Assembly: GCA_035378845.1 (NCBI GenBank)
Contig: DAOSUP010000004.1
Span: 1 to 64,000, forward strand
Source of the DNA: JAKOUL01 sp035378845
Lineage (GTDB): Bacteria > Dictyoglomota > Dictyoglomia > Dictyoglomales > Dictyoglomaceae
Length of the DNA: 64,000 nt
Reading direction: 5' to 3'
The translations under genes and the position numbers were made by a program. Within the stretch, counting starts at the first letter, position 1. Every line of letters begins with the position of its first letter. Below are positions 18,117-26,998 of this stretch, piece by piece. Under the pieces are notes generated by a model. The model was not told the origin of the DNA. It ran no database searches and worked only from the letters and a program-made list of their open reading frames with translations.

Positions 18117-19355
18117 ATGGACTTTAATGAGGAAGCTTTAAAACTCCATAGATTGAAAAAGGGTAAATTAGAAATAAAATCAAAAGTACCATTAAAAGAT
18201 AAAAAAGATCTTTCATTAGCATATACTCCCGGAGTTGCTGAAGTCTCAAGCGCCATATTCAAAAATCCCGAATTTGCTTATGATCTAACCATAAAAAACA
18301 ATACTGTAGCAGTTGTTAGTGATGGAACTGCAGTTTTAGGACTTGGAAACATTGGACCTCTTGCCGCTATTCCTGTAATGGAAGGGAAGTCTATTTTATT
18401 TAAACAATTCGCAGGAATAGACGCTTTCCCTATATGTTTGAATACTCAAGATCCTGAAAAAATTGTAGAAATTATATGCGCTATAGCTCCAGTGTTTGGA
18501 GGTATCAACTTAGAAGACATCTCTGCTCCTAAATGCTTCTATATTGAGGAAAAACTTAAAGAAAAATTAGATATTCCTATTTTCCACGATGATCAGCATG
18601 GTACAGCAATAGTTACTTACGCAGCTCTTATTAATGCTTTAAAGCTAAAGAGTATAACTATAGATAAAATAAAAATTGTAATTCTTGGTGCAGGTGCTGC
18701 AGGAATTGCAATTACAAAATTTCTTATCTCTTCAGGAGCCAAAAATATTACATTAATAGATAGATATGGTATTATATACTCCGGAAGAGAAGAAAATATG
18801 AATTTTGAAAAAGAAGAGATCGCTAAAGTTATAAACCCAAACAAAAAAAAGGGAGGATTAAAAGAAGCTCTAAAGAATGCCGATGTATTCATTGGAGTAT
18901 CTCAAGCAAACCTTCTTATTCCTGAATATATAAAACTTATGAATAAAGATCCTATAATTTTTGCAATGGCAAATCCTATTCCAGAAATTATGCCTGAAAA
19001 GGCTAAAGAAATGGGAGTGAGAATTATAGGCACTGGAAGATCAGATTATCCAAATCAAATTAACAATCTCCTTGCTTTTCCAGGAATTTTTAGAGGTGCA
19101 TTAACAGTAAGAGCAAAAGATATAAACCATGAAATGCAGCTTTCAGCTTCTATAGCAATTGCCTCTTTAGTAGAAGAGCCCAAAGAAGATTACTTAATTC
19201 CTTCTCCTTTAGATCTACGCGTAGTACCAAAAGTAGCTGAAGAGGTAGCTAAAGCAGCAATAAAATCAGGTATAGCAAGAATAAATAAAACCGATGATGA
19301 AATCCGTAAAGAAATATTTGAGTTCTTAGGAGGAAAAGAAAATGACGAAGAATAA
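18117..19355 (+). CDS. Malic enzyme (NAD(P)-dependent, decarboxylating)
   Basis: Converts malate to pyruvate and CO2, 412 residues, the short prokaryotic type. The N-terminal domain has YTPGVA (about residues 36-41), SDGTAVLGLGNIGPLAA and INLEDI. The metal-binding segment FHDDQHGTA is at about 159-167. The Rossmann motif GAGAAG, at about residues 192-197, is followed by an acidic residue in LIDR, which hints at NAD preference. A good AGGAGGAAAG site precedes the ATG. Its 3' end overlaps purA by 14 bases. A metabolic enzyme inside a tRNA/purine gene train is unremarkable and may simply reflect operon packing. Confidence 0.92.
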   Translation: MDFNEEALKLHRLKKGKLEIKSKVPLKDKKDLSLAYTPGVAEVSSAIFKNPEFAYDLTIKNNTVAVVSDGTAVLGLGNIGPLAAIPVMEGKSILFKQFAGIDAFPICLNTQDPEKIVEIICAIAPVFGGINLEDISAPKCFYIEEKLKEKLDIPIFHDDQHGTAIVTYAALINALKLKSITIDKIKIVILGAGAAGIAITKFLISSGAKNITLIDRYGIIYSGREENMNFEKEEIAKVINPNKKKGGLKEALKNADVFIGVSQANLLIPEYIKLMNKDPIIFAMANPIPEIMPEKAKEMGVRIIGTGRSDYPNQINNLLAFPGIFRGALTVRAKDINHEMQLSASIAIASLVEEPKEDYLIPSPLDLRVVPKVAEEVAKAAIKSGIARINKTDDEIRKEIFEFLGGKENDEE

Positions 19356-20640
19356 CAATATACTAATCTTAGGCGCTCAATGGGGCGATGAAGGAAAGGG
19401 CAAAATTATAGATTTAATAGCTCAAAAGGCGGATGTAGTAGTAAGATTTAATGGGGGAAATAATGCAGGACATACTGTAGTCGTAGATGGAAAAACCTTT
19501 AAATTCAGACTTTTACCATCAGGAATTATATCCCAAAATGCAATCAACATAATTGCTTCAGGAGTAATTGTAAACCTCCCTGCTCTTTTAGAAGAATTGG
19601 AAGAGTTAGAAAAATTAGGTATAAAAATTAAGAATCTTTACCTTAGTGATAGAGCACCCTTGGTTTTAAACTTTCATCCCATATTAGATAAATTCTTTGA
19701 AGAAAAAAGAAGTTCTCAAAAAATTGGAACTACGGCACGTGGTATAGGTCCTGCCTATAGTGATAAAATTGCGAGAGATTCCATACATGTGGGAGACTTA
19801 TTAGATAGAGACTTTTTTAAAGAAAGACTAAGATATATTTATCAATTCAAACTTTCAACTTTGTCTAAAGAAGTAGTTTTTCCCAGTATTGAAGAAATTT
19901 ACAGCTCTCAGACAGAAGCCTTTGAAAAAATCCTTGAAAAAGGAATAGTTGTTACTGATACGTCAAAATTGATAAATGAATTGATAGACGAAGACAAAAA
20001 AGTATTATTTGAAGCTGCCCAAGGTACCCTCTTAGATGTTAATTTTGGAACTTACCCATATGTAACTTCTTCCTTTACCATCTCTGGAGGCGTTTGTGTA
20101 GGAACTGGCGTAAGCCCACGTAAAATAAATAAAATCGTAGGTGTTATTAAAGGCTACACCTCAAGAGTAGGTGAAGGACCATTTCCCAGTGAGATTTTAG
20201 GAGATATCGCCGAGTTTATAAGAGAAAAAGGTCAAGAATACGGCACAGTTACAAAAAGACCCAGAAGAGTTGGTTGGTTAGACTTTGTAGCTTTAAGATA
20301 TGCAAAGAGAATAAATGACTTTACAAGTTTAGCTATAACAAAGCTTGATGTGTTGAGTGGACTTGAAAAATTAAAACTTGTGGTAGGTTATAGATATAAA
20401 GGAGAAATTTTAGAAGATTTCCCTTCAAATCTTAACGTTCTAAACCAATGTGAACCTATATTTGAAGAAATAGATGGATGGAAAGAACCTTTAACAGACA
20501 TAAAAACTTACTCTGAACTTCCAGAAAACACTCAAAAATATATTGAAAGGATTGAAAAAGAACTCTCCACAAAAGTTGATCTCATAGGGATAGGACCAGA
20601 AAGAGATGATATTATTATCATAAAAGACCAATGGGAATAA
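19342..20640 (+). CDS. purA: Adenylosuccinate synthetase
   Basis: GTP-dependent first step from IMP to AMP, 432 residues. The N-terminal QWGDEGKGK motif (about residues 13-21) and NGGNNAGHTVV (about 38-48) form the nucleotide and IMP sites. The segment IGTTARGIGPAYSDK (about 129-143) and the C-terminal PKxRRVGWLD-type motif (RPRRVGWLDFVALRYA) are intact. The ATG lies within the end of the malic enzyme gene, after GGAGGAAAAG. It makes AMP from IMP, which connects with the hypoxanthine expected from the salvage genes at 51-55 kb, if an IMP-forming transferase exists elsewhere. Confidence 0.96.
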   Translation: MTKNNNILILGAQWGDEGKGKIIDLIAQKADVVVRFNGGNNAGHTVVVDGKTFKFRLLPSGIISQNAINIIASGVIVNLPALLEELEELEKLGIKIKNLYLSDRAPLVLNFHPILDKFFEEKRSSQKIGTTARGIGPAYSDKIARDSIHVGDLLDRDFFKERLRYIYQFKLSTLSKEVVFPSIEEIYSSQTEAFEKILEKGIVVTDTSKLINELIDEDKKVLFEAAQGTLLDVNFGTYPYVTSSFTISGGVCVGTGVSPRKINKIVGVIKGYTSRVGEGPFPSEILGDIAEFIREKGQEYGTVTKRPRRVGWLDFVALRYAKRINDFTSLAITKLDVLSGLEKLKLVVGYRYKGEILEDFPSNLNVLNQCEPIFEEIDGWKEPLTDIKTYSELPENTQKYIERIEKELSTKVDLIGIGPERDDIIIIKDQWE

Positions 20641-20642
20641 GT

Positions 20643-21107
20643 ATGACCATAACTACAAAGTCTCCAAAAGAGACTCATAATATAGGGAAATTAATTGGAG
20701 AAAAAGTAAAACCAAAGGATTTTGTGGCTCTAATAGGGGATCTTGGGAGTGGCAAAACTACTTTTGTACAAGGAATAGCAGAAGGCTTAGGAATAAAAAT
20801 TCCTGTTAATAGTCCATCTTTTGTTATAGTCAAAGAGTACCAAGGGAAATATCCTTTAGTACACGTAGATATATATAGGCTTAAAAACCCAATAGACGAA
20901 CTTTTCAATATAGGATTTGAAGAATACTTAAGGAGAGAATATATTATAGTAGTAGAATGGGCTGACAAAATAAAAGATATTTTCCCTGAAAACAATTTAC
21001 AAATAACATTCTCTTATAACGGAGAAAATGAAAGAATGTTATCTTTCATTCCTAATGGAGATAGATTTATTAAACTTATAGAAGAAGTTAAACAATGTAT
21101 ATATTAG
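20643..21107 (+). CDS. tsaE: tRNA t6A biosynthesis ATPase TsaE
   Basis: Small P-loop ATPase of the TsaB-TsaD-TsaE complex that makes N6-threonylcarbamoyladenosine at tRNA position 37. Walker A GDLGSGKTTF starts about 32 residues in from this start. The SPSFVIVKEY and HVDIYRL motifs follow, then a VEWADK motif. I chose the ATG at 20643, three bases after the purA stop. An in-frame ATG at 20631 overlaps purA and has no ribosome site, but cannot be excluded. It leads a four-gene set, tsaE-tsaB-rimI-tsaD. Confidence 0.93.
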   Translation: MTITTKSPKETHNIGKLIGEKVKPKDFVALIGDLGSGKTTFVQGIAEGLGIKIPVNSPSFVIVKEYQGKYPLVHVDIYRLKNPIDELFNIGFEEYLRREYIIVVEWADKIKDIFPENNLQITFSYNGENERMLSFIPNGDRFIKLIEEVKQCIY

Positions 21108-21799
21108 GTATAAATACAGCCACAGAGAAAAGTAATATAATTCTTTGGAATGATGGACAAACTCATGAGGTCTTTTATTCTACAAATTTTAAAACTTATG
21201 GTGAGACTTTGCTTATAAATTTAGAATTCCTATTAAAAATGTCTAACTGGACATTAAACAACATAGATTTATACTGTGTAGTCACAGGACCTGGCTCTTT
21301 TACTGGACTAAGGATAGGTACGGTCACAGTAAAAACACTTGCTCAAATTTATAAAAAACCTATTGTAGGAATTTCTTATTTGGAGGGCTTAGCTTATCAG
21401 ACGGTTTTTAACGGAGTAATAGGAACTATTCTTCCTGGGAGAAAGGGAGAGATTCATGCTGGATTTTTTGAAAACTTAGAGGAATTTAATAACCTTTTTT
21501 CTGAAGAAATATATTCCTATCAAAATTTCAGTGAAATCGTTAAAGACTTAACAAAAGAAAGAGATCTCCTTTTAGTAGGAAGCATACCTGAAGAGCTTAA
21601 AAATCTCTTACCTAATCAAGTAAAATATGCTCCAATAGTTTCAAACTCCTTAAAAGGAGAAACTTTAGTACTTTTAGGTTTAGACAAGTATAAAAAAGGA
21701 GATTTTAAAGATTATTTATCTCTTTTACCAGATTACAGGCAGAAATCTAGTGCAGAAATAAACTGGGTAAAAAAATATGGGGGAACAAAAAGGATTTAG
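21095..21799 (+). CDS. tsaB: tRNA t6A biosynthesis protein TsaB
   Basis: ASKHA-fold partner of TsaD, 234 residues. It begins MYILGINTATEKS, the phosphate-1 loop of the fold. The segment VVTGPGSFTGLRIG (about residues 62-75) and the downstream PIVGISYLEGLA are typical TsaB motifs. TsaB is catalytically degenerate and scaffolds TsaD. It overlaps tsaE by 13 bases and rimI by 23 bases, so these genes are translated as a block. Confidence 0.93.
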   Translation: MYILGINTATEKSNIILWNDGQTHEVFYSTNFKTYGETLLINLEFLLKMSNWTLNNIDLYCVVTGPGSFTGLRIGTVTVKTLAQIYKKPIVGISYLEGLAYQTVFNGVIGTILPGRKGEIHAGFFENLEEFNNLFSEEIYSYQNFSEIVKDLTKERDLLLVGSIPEELKNLLPNQVKYAPIVSNSLKGETLVLLGLDKYKKGDFKDYLSLLPDYRQKSSAEINWVKKYGGTKRI

Positions 21800-22250
21800 C
21801 CAAGAGATCCCTATAGAAATTCGTCCTATGAAGTTTAAAGACATAGACGAAGTAGATGAAATAAATAGACTATCTTTCTCTACTCCTTGGAGTAAAGAAA
21901 GTTTTGAGAGAGAACTTAGTTCAAATAGAATAGCTAAGTATTTTGTAGCAGTTTATGAAGATAAAATTATAGGTTTTGTAGGACTATGGACTATCTTTCA
22001 AGAAGCTCAGATAACTACCATAGCTGTACATCCCGATTATAGAGGAAGAAAGGTAGGAGAAAAGCTTCTTAATTTTGCTATTGAATATTGTGCCGAACAT
22101 CATATTAAAAGCATAACTTTAGAGGTAAGAGTATCTAATACTATCGCCCAAAATTTATATTATAAGGAAGGGTTTAAAAAAATAGGGGTTAGAAAATGGT
22201 ACTATAAAGATGGAGAAGACGCATTAATTATGGTCAAAAAACTATCTTGA
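21777..22250 (+). CDS. rimI: Ribosomal protein S18 alanine N-acetyltransferase
   Basis: GNAT-fold acetyltransferase, 157 residues. The acetyl-CoA loop HPDYRGRKVGEKLLNFA lies at about residues 84-100, preceded by ITTIAV. The ending with NLYYKEGFKKIGVRKWYY is characteristic of RimI. RimI genes are often placed between tsaB and tsaD, as here. The first ATG lies inside tsaB with no obvious ribosome site. The protein's conserved part begins near IRPMKFKDID, so the first 14 or so residues may be extra. Confidence 0.88.
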   Translation: MGEQKGFSQEIPIEIRPMKFKDIDEVDEINRLSFSTPWSKESFERELSSNRIAKYFVAVYEDKIIGFVGLWTIFQEAQITTIAVHPDYRGRKVGEKLLNFAIEYCAEHHIKSITLEVRVSNTIAQNLYYKEGFKKIGVRKWYYKDGEDALIMVKKLS

Positions 22251-22263
22251 TAGGTGAACTTAA

Positions 22264-23271
22264 ATGATACTTCTTGGTATAGAAACATCATGTGATGAAA
22301 CCAGTATTGCAATAGTAGAAGATGGAAGAAAGATATTAAGTAATATAGTCTCTTCACAGATAGATGTACATAAAATCTATGGTGGAGTAGTACCTGAAGT
22401 AGCTTCAAGATTGCATGTAGAAACCTTGAATAAAATAATGGATTTAGCATTAGAAAAAGCAAAGGTTGATTTTCCATCTTTAGAATTAATCTCTGTAACC
22501 TATGGTCCAGGACTTGTAGGCTCTTTGTGGATAGGAATTATGGCTGCTAAAACTTTAGCCCTTGCTTTAGAAAAACCCTTAGTTGGAGTCAATCACTTAG
22601 AAGGACATATTTTCTCAAACTTCTTAAGAGAAGAGTCTCCTGACCTTCCCTTCATCTCTTTAATAATATCAGGTGGACATACTGAATTCTTATTAGTAGA
22701 AGATGTAGGGAAATATAAACTCTTGGGACAAACCTTAGACGATGCAGCAGGTGAAGCCTTTGATAAAGTAGCAAGAATTTTGGGACTAAGTTATCCAGGA
22801 GGACCAGAGATTGAAAAAGAAGCAAAAAAAGGAAAACCTATTTTTAATCTTCCAAAAGTAAAATGCGATAGATATTTAGATATAAGTTTTAGTGGTTTAA
22901 AAACTGCAGTCTTATATCTTGTCAAAAATATGCAAGAAAAGGGAACTCCCATTCCTGTGGACGATCTTGCCGCATCTTTTCAATATAGAGTGGTAGAAGA
23001 ACTTTTAGACCGAACTTTATTTGCCCTAAAAAAATTTAAGATATCAACTTTAGTGCTCGCAGGTGGTGTAGTTGCTAATAGATACCTACAGGAAAGATTT
23101 TATGAGATGGCAAAAAAAGAAAAGATCAAGCTATATATGCCTCCTAAAGAATTATGTACTGATAATGGTGCTATGGTAGCATGTGCAGGTTACCATCTTT
23201 ATAAAAAGGGCATTACACACGGATTAGATCTTTCTGCAGATCCTAATCTTTCTTTAGGAGTTTTAGAATGA
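22264..23271 (+). CDS. tsaD: tRNA N6-threonylcarbamoyladenosine synthase catalytic subunit TsaD
   Basis: Transfers the threonylcarbamoyl group to A37 of ANN-decoding tRNAs, 335 residues. It opens with LGIETSCDETS. The metal-binding histidines are in NHLEGH (His111 and His115). GPGLVGSLWIG, SGGHTEF, DDAAGEAFDKVAR and the C-terminal DNGAM motif are all present. An AGGTGAAC ribosome site precedes the ATG. Its stop overlaps the following gene as ATGA. TsaC/Sua5, the remaining enzyme of the pathway, is not in the window. Confidence 0.96.
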   Translation: MILLGIETSCDETSIAIVEDGRKILSNIVSSQIDVHKIYGGVVPEVASRLHVETLNKIMDLALEKAKVDFPSLELISVTYGPGLVGSLWIGIMAAKTLALALEKPLVGVNHLEGHIFSNFLREESPDLPFISLIISGGHTEFLLVEDVGKYKLLGQTLDDAAGEAFDKVARILGLSYPGGPEIEKEAKKGKPIFNLPKVKCDRYLDISFSGLKTAVLYLVKNMQEKGTPIPVDDLAASFQYRVVEELLDRTLFALKKFKISTLVLAGGVVANRYLQERFYEMAKKEKIKLYMPPKELCTDNGAMVACAGYHLYKKGITHGLDLSADPNLSLGVLE

Positions 23272-24308
23272 AGAACTTAGACAAAAGTATAAAATCAGGA
23301 ATAAGATATTCATTAATTATAAGTATTGTTATCATTGTTCTAATTCTGATCTTTACTACTGATACAAGGACATGGGATGCTCTTTTAACTTTAAAATGGG
23401 AGTATATATTTTACGTTATTCTTTTAAATATGTTAAGTTGGGTTTGGTCTGGCATAAGATATTCTATAATGATTAATGGAATTGCAGATTCAAAACTAAA
23501 TCTTATAGAAGCATTACAGATTCACTTAGCTTATTATTTTGCATCAAGTATAACTCCCTCTGCAGCAGGAGGAGAACCTTTAGAAATCTACCTTTTATCA
23601 AAGAAAAATATAAAAGTGGGACAAGCTACAGCATTAAGTCTTTTTAGATATATCATAAACACTTTAACTTTTGCAATAGCTTCCCCTATCGTACTTTATT
23701 TTTATTCTTTTCTTTTCCCACAAAGTATAATTAAGAACTTAGTACAATACAGTACCATTCTCTTCTTTATTATAGTAGCCCTTTTTATCTTTGCCTTATA
23801 TAAACCTCGTCCAGTAATTAAATTTCTTTCCTATATCCTTATTAAATTGCGAAGAATTCCATTTTTAAACAAGATTCATCCATACAAGATAATAAGAGAG
23901 GTTTACAAAACAGTCACAGATTTTCACAATACTTTATGGTTATTTATAAAAGAGAAAAAATTAGTATTACTTAGCTTTTTTATTTTTAATCTTCTTTCCT
24001 GGATAACATATTTTCTCATAGCTCCATTGTTAATGTTAGGATTTCAGATTGAAGTCAATAATATATTATCAATAGTTCTTGTACAAATACCTATTTTCTT
24101 CTTACTTTTTTATGTACCTACTCCTGGAGGAAGCGGCGCAGTAGAACTTTTATTGTCATTAGGATTTTCTCCCTTTATACCTAAATATGTTCTTGGTATC
24201 TTTATAATTCTATGGAGATTTTTAACTCACTATTTTACTTTAATTACTGGTGCTTTTGTCACAATCTATATTCTTGGTATCAAAAATTGGAACCAACCAA
24301 AAAACTAA
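23268..24308 (+). CDS. Flippase-like membrane protein (UPF0104/LPG synthase transmembrane-domain family)
   Basis: A 346-residue polytopic protein with about eight membrane segments. The motifs PSAAGGEPLEIY (about residues 97-108) and PTPGGSGAVELL (about 284-295) mark the YbhN/lysylphosphatidylglycerol-synthase membrane-domain family. The cytosolic aminoacyl-transferase domain of MprF is absent, so it is not expected to make lysyl-PG. It starts within the tsaD stop. Two GT4 glycosyltransferases follow directly, which suggests a role in moving or handling a membrane glycolipid. That role is inference from context. Confidence 0.8.
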   Translation: MKNLDKSIKSGIRYSLIISIVIIVLILIFTTDTRTWDALLTLKWEYIFYVILLNMLSWVWSGIRYSIMINGIADSKLNLIEALQIHLAYYFASSITPSAAGGEPLEIYLLSKKNIKVGQATALSLFRYIINTLTFAIASPIVLYFYSFLFPQSIIKNLVQYSTILFFIIVALFIFALYKPRPVIKFLSYILIKLRRIPFLNKIHPYKIIREVYKTVTDFHNTLWLFIKEKKLVLLSFFIFNLLSWITYFLIAPLLMLGFQIEVNNILSIVLVQIPIFFLLFYVPTPGGSGAVELLLSLGFSPFIPKYVLGIFIILWRFLTHYFTLITGAFVTIYILGIKNWNQPKN

Positions 24309-24324
24309 ATAAGGAGACTAAACA

Positions 24325-25353
24325 ATGAAAAAGATGAAAATAAATATAATTTTTAAGGCAGGAATACCCTCTGCTCAAAAGAAGGGAGGAGGAGATCTGA
24401 TTGTCTCCAAAATGCTTTATGAGTCTCTTAAAAAAAGAGAGGATGTAGAAGTCTATTTCAATGGTTCCCCTAAAAATGGACCTTATGATATCTTACATTT
24501 TCATTCTTTGGGAGATGTATTTTTCAAATATGTAAAAAGTGGAGATAAGATTGTCTTTACAGCCCACGTAATACCAGAGACTATGGTTGGTAGTGCCATA
24601 TTAGCAGAAAAATGGGAAAATATTTTTTCTCAATATTTACTCTTCTTTTATAACCAAGCTGATGTAGTTATAGCCGTTTCAATATTGGAGGCAGAGAAAC
24701 TGAAAGAAATGGGAGTAAAATCAAAAATAGCAATTATCCCTAATGGTGTTGACCTAAGCTTATTCAAAAAAGATAAAGACTTAAGGGACACTACACGAAG
24801 AGAATTCGGGATTAAAGATGATGAAATTGTAATACTATCTGTAGGACATATGATAAAAAGAAAGGGATTTGATACTTTTGCAAATATAGCAAAAAAACTC
24901 CCAAATTATAAATTTGTATGGGTAGGCGGAATTCCATTTTCTGTTTTTAGTGGAGGATATTCAGAGATTAAGAAAATTCAAGAGAATCCTCCTCTAAATA
25001 TGATTTTGCCAGGAACTTACTATCATAAAGAATTAAATAAATTCTATAACATGGCTGATATATTTTTCTTTCCTTCAAGGCAAGAAAATTTTAGTATGGC
25101 TATACTTGAAGCAGCCGCAGTTGGACTCCCTTTAATCCTTAGAGATTTGGAAGAGTATAAAGAGCCTTTAGCTCCAAATTATATTGCAGGAACAGAAGAG
25201 AATTTTGTAGAAAAGGTGAAACTTTTAGCAGAGGACAAAAATTTAAGAGAAGAATATTCTCAAAGAGCAAAGTATATTGCAGAAAAATATAATATTGAAA
25301 GAACCACAGAAGAGGCAGTAAAAATTTATCAAAGTCTGTTAGAGATACAATGA
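24325..25353 (+). CDS. GT4-family glycosyltransferase
   Basis: A 342-residue GT-B fold enzyme. The N-terminal half has a G-rich acceptor-side loop (KKGGGD, residues 19-24). The C-terminal nucleotide-sugar domain begins near ILSVGHMIKRKGFD and contains FPSRQENFSMAILEAAAVGLP, the EX7E-type motif of family GT4. There is no signal peptide or membrane segment, so it probably works at the inner face of the membrane. With its neighbours (flippase-like protein and second GT4) the set resembles diacylglycerol glycosylation loci of other bacteria. The substrate is not proven. An AAGGAG site precedes the ATG. Confidence 0.82.
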   Translation: MKKMKINIIFKAGIPSAQKKGGGDLIVSKMLYESLKKREDVEVYFNGSPKNGPYDILHFHSLGDVFFKYVKSGDKIVFTAHVIPETMVGSAILAEKWENIFSQYLLFFYNQADVVIAVSILEAEKLKEMGVKSKIAIIPNGVDLSLFKKDKDLRDTTRREFGIKDDEIVILSVGHMIKRKGFDTFANIAKKLPNYKFVWVGGIPFSVFSGGYSEIKKIQENPPLNMILPGTYYHKELNKFYNMADIFFFPSRQENFSMAILEAAAVGLPLILRDLEEYKEPLAPNYIAGTEENFVEKVKLLAEDKNLREEYSQRAKYIAEKYNIERTTEEAVKIYQSLLEIQ

Positions 25354-26540
25354 GGATAGCATTTTTTACTAATAATTACCTCCCTAATACAGGTGGAGCA
25401 GCTATAGCAGTAGAAAGTTATAAGGAAGCTCTTGAAAAGTTAGGTCATGAGGTACATGTTTTTGCTCCCAAATACCCACCTTGGTTTCCCAAATATAAAG
25501 ATGATATGGGGAAAAAAATTCGGAGATTCCCTTCTTTATTTTTAAAAATTATTACTCCCCAACCTATCCCTATTCCATTTCCCTTTATTGTAGAAAAATA
25601 CTTCAGATCTCAAAATTTTGACATAGTTCATTCCCACCATCCTTTTGTTATTGGAAAAACAGCTCTCATACTTGCCAAGAAATATAAAACTCCAATAGTT
25701 TTTACACACCATACTTTATACCACAAGTATGTTCACTATATACCATTAATTCCCCAATCTATAACATCAAAAATAGCTATATTTGAAAGTGTAAGATATG
25801 CAAATCAGGTAGATCTTGTAATAGCTCCTACTCCTGAAGTAAAAGAAATGATTACAGAATTTGGTGTTAAAACAAAAATAGAAGTAATACCTACAGGAAT
25901 TGATCTTTCATTATGGGAAAAACCTGTCCCAGCTGATTTTCTCCATGGAAAACCATGGATAAACAAAAAAATTCTTCTTTATACGGGAAGACTTGCAAAA
26001 GAAAAAAGTATTGACTTTCTTATAAACTCTATCTCTCAAATCTTAAAACAAAGAGAAGATACTGTGCTTCTCATAGTAGGTGAAGGTGAGGAAAGGGAAA
26101 ACTTAGAAAAATTAGTTAGTAATTTAGAGTTAAATAATAAGGTATTTTTCCTTGGCTGGTATCCACGAGAAGAGCTTATTTATTTCTATAAAATTGCAGA
26201 TATTTTTGTTTTTGCTTCCACCACAGAAACACAAGGATTAGTAACCTTAGAAGCCATGGCAGGAGAATGTGCCATAGTAGCAGTAAAAGCAACAGGTTCT
26301 ATAAGCTTGGTAGAAAATGGAGAGGAAGGGTTCTTAACCGAGCAAATTCTTGAAGATTTTGCTCAAAAAGTACAACTTCTTCTAAATAATGATACACTGC
26401 TAAACCAGATGAAAATAAAAGCAAAAAAACGAGCAATGGAGCTTTCTATAGAAAAAAGCGCAGAGAAATTAAGTGAATTATACTGTGAAATTATAAAAAA
26501 TAAAGAAAAATTTAGTAAAATCACAAAAAATTCCAAATAA
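25350..26540 (+). CDS. GT4-family glycosyltransferase, diglucosyldiacylglycerol-synthase-like
   Basis: A 396-residue GT-B enzyme. The N-terminus FFTNNYLPNTGGAA, the HSHHPFVIG segment (about residues 92-100) and FTHHTLYHKYVHY match the group that includes 1,2-diacylglycerol 3-glucosyltransferases. The C-terminal domain has LLYTGRLAKEKSID and ASTTETQGLVTLEAMA, with the two glutamates of the EX7E motif. Its ATG overlaps the previous stop as ATGA. Glycolipid synthesis is the likely job by similarity and context, at moderate confidence. No GC-rich terminator is visible after it. Confidence 0.82.
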   Translation: MRIAFFTNNYLPNTGGAAIAVESYKEALEKLGHEVHVFAPKYPPWFPKYKDDMGKKIRRFPSLFLKIITPQPIPIPFPFIVEKYFRSQNFDIVHSHHPFVIGKTALILAKKYKTPIVFTHHTLYHKYVHYIPLIPQSITSKIAIFESVRYANQVDLVIAPTPEVKEMITEFGVKTKIEVIPTGIDLSLWEKPVPADFLHGKPWINKKILLYTGRLAKEKSIDFLINSISQILKQREDTVLLIVGEGEERENLEKLVSNLELNNKVFFLGWYPREELIYFYKIADIFVFASTTETQGLVTLEAMAGECAIVAVKATGSISLVENGEEGFLTEQILEDFAQKVQLLLNNDTLLNQMKIKAKKRAMELSIEKSAEKLSELYCEIIKNKEKFSKITKNSK

Positions 26541-26577
26541 TTGCCAAAATGTGTTATTAATCTCTATTTTTTCTCCA

Positions 26578-26606
26578 TTGATTGCAGATTAAGATTAATA
26601 TATATT
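26578..26606 (+). promoter_or_regulatory. Sigma-A-like promoter of groESL
   Basis: TTGATT at 26578-26583 and TATATT at 26601-26606 are separated by exactly 17 bases. Predicted transcription begins near 26613, so the CIRCE element falls at the very start of the message. Confidence 0.75.
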
Positions 26607-26617
26607 AAATTCTGGTT

Positions 26618-26644
26618 TTAGCACTCAACTAATTAGACTGCTAA
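26618..26644 (+). promoter_or_regulatory. CIRCE operator (HrcA binding site)
   Basis: TTAGCACTC, nine bases, then GACTGCTAA. This is the CIRCE inverted repeat with one mismatch in the right arm (GAC where GAG is usual). It lies between the promoter and groES and implies heat-shock control by HrcA, whose gene is not in the window. Confidence 0.92.
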
Positions 26645-26673
26645 TAAAATAATAAGAAAGGAGGATGATAGCT

Positions 26674-26964
26674 GTGAAATTACGTCCTGTTGGTGATCGT
26701 GTAGTAGTAAAGGTAATTGAGCAAGAAGAAAAAACAAAAAGTGGAATTGTTCTCCCCGACACTGCAAAGGAAAAACCTCAACAAGGAGAAGTCATTGCAG
26801 TGGGAACCGGAAGGATCTTAGATAATGGTCAAAAGGTACCATTAGAGATTAAAGAAGGAGACAAAGTTATCTTTACCAAATACGCTGGTACCGAAGTTAA
26901 AGTAGAAGGTGAAGAATATCTCATTCTCAGTGAAAGAGATATTTTAGCAGTGATTGAAGGATAA
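26674..26964 (+). CDS. groES: Co-chaperonin GroES
   Basis: Heptameric lid of GroEL, about 96 residues. It reads KLRPVGDRVVVK at the N-terminus, has the mobile-loop segment EEKTKSGIVLPDTAKEKP (about residues 16-33) and ends YLILSERDILAVIEG. I place the start at the GTG because AAAGGAGG (26657-26664) lies 9 bases upstream. The in-frame ATG at 26665 touches that ribosome site and would add an unusual three-residue extension. It is controlled by the CIRCE element upstream and co-transcribed with groEL. Confidence 0.96.
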   Translation: MKLRPVGDRVVVKVIEQEEKTKSGIVLPDTAKEKPQQGEVIAVGTGRILDNGQKVPLEIKEGDKVIFTKYAGTEVKVEGEEYLILSERDILAVIEG

Positions 26965-26998
26965 AAAAAATTAAATTAAGAAAAGGAGGGAGATAAAA

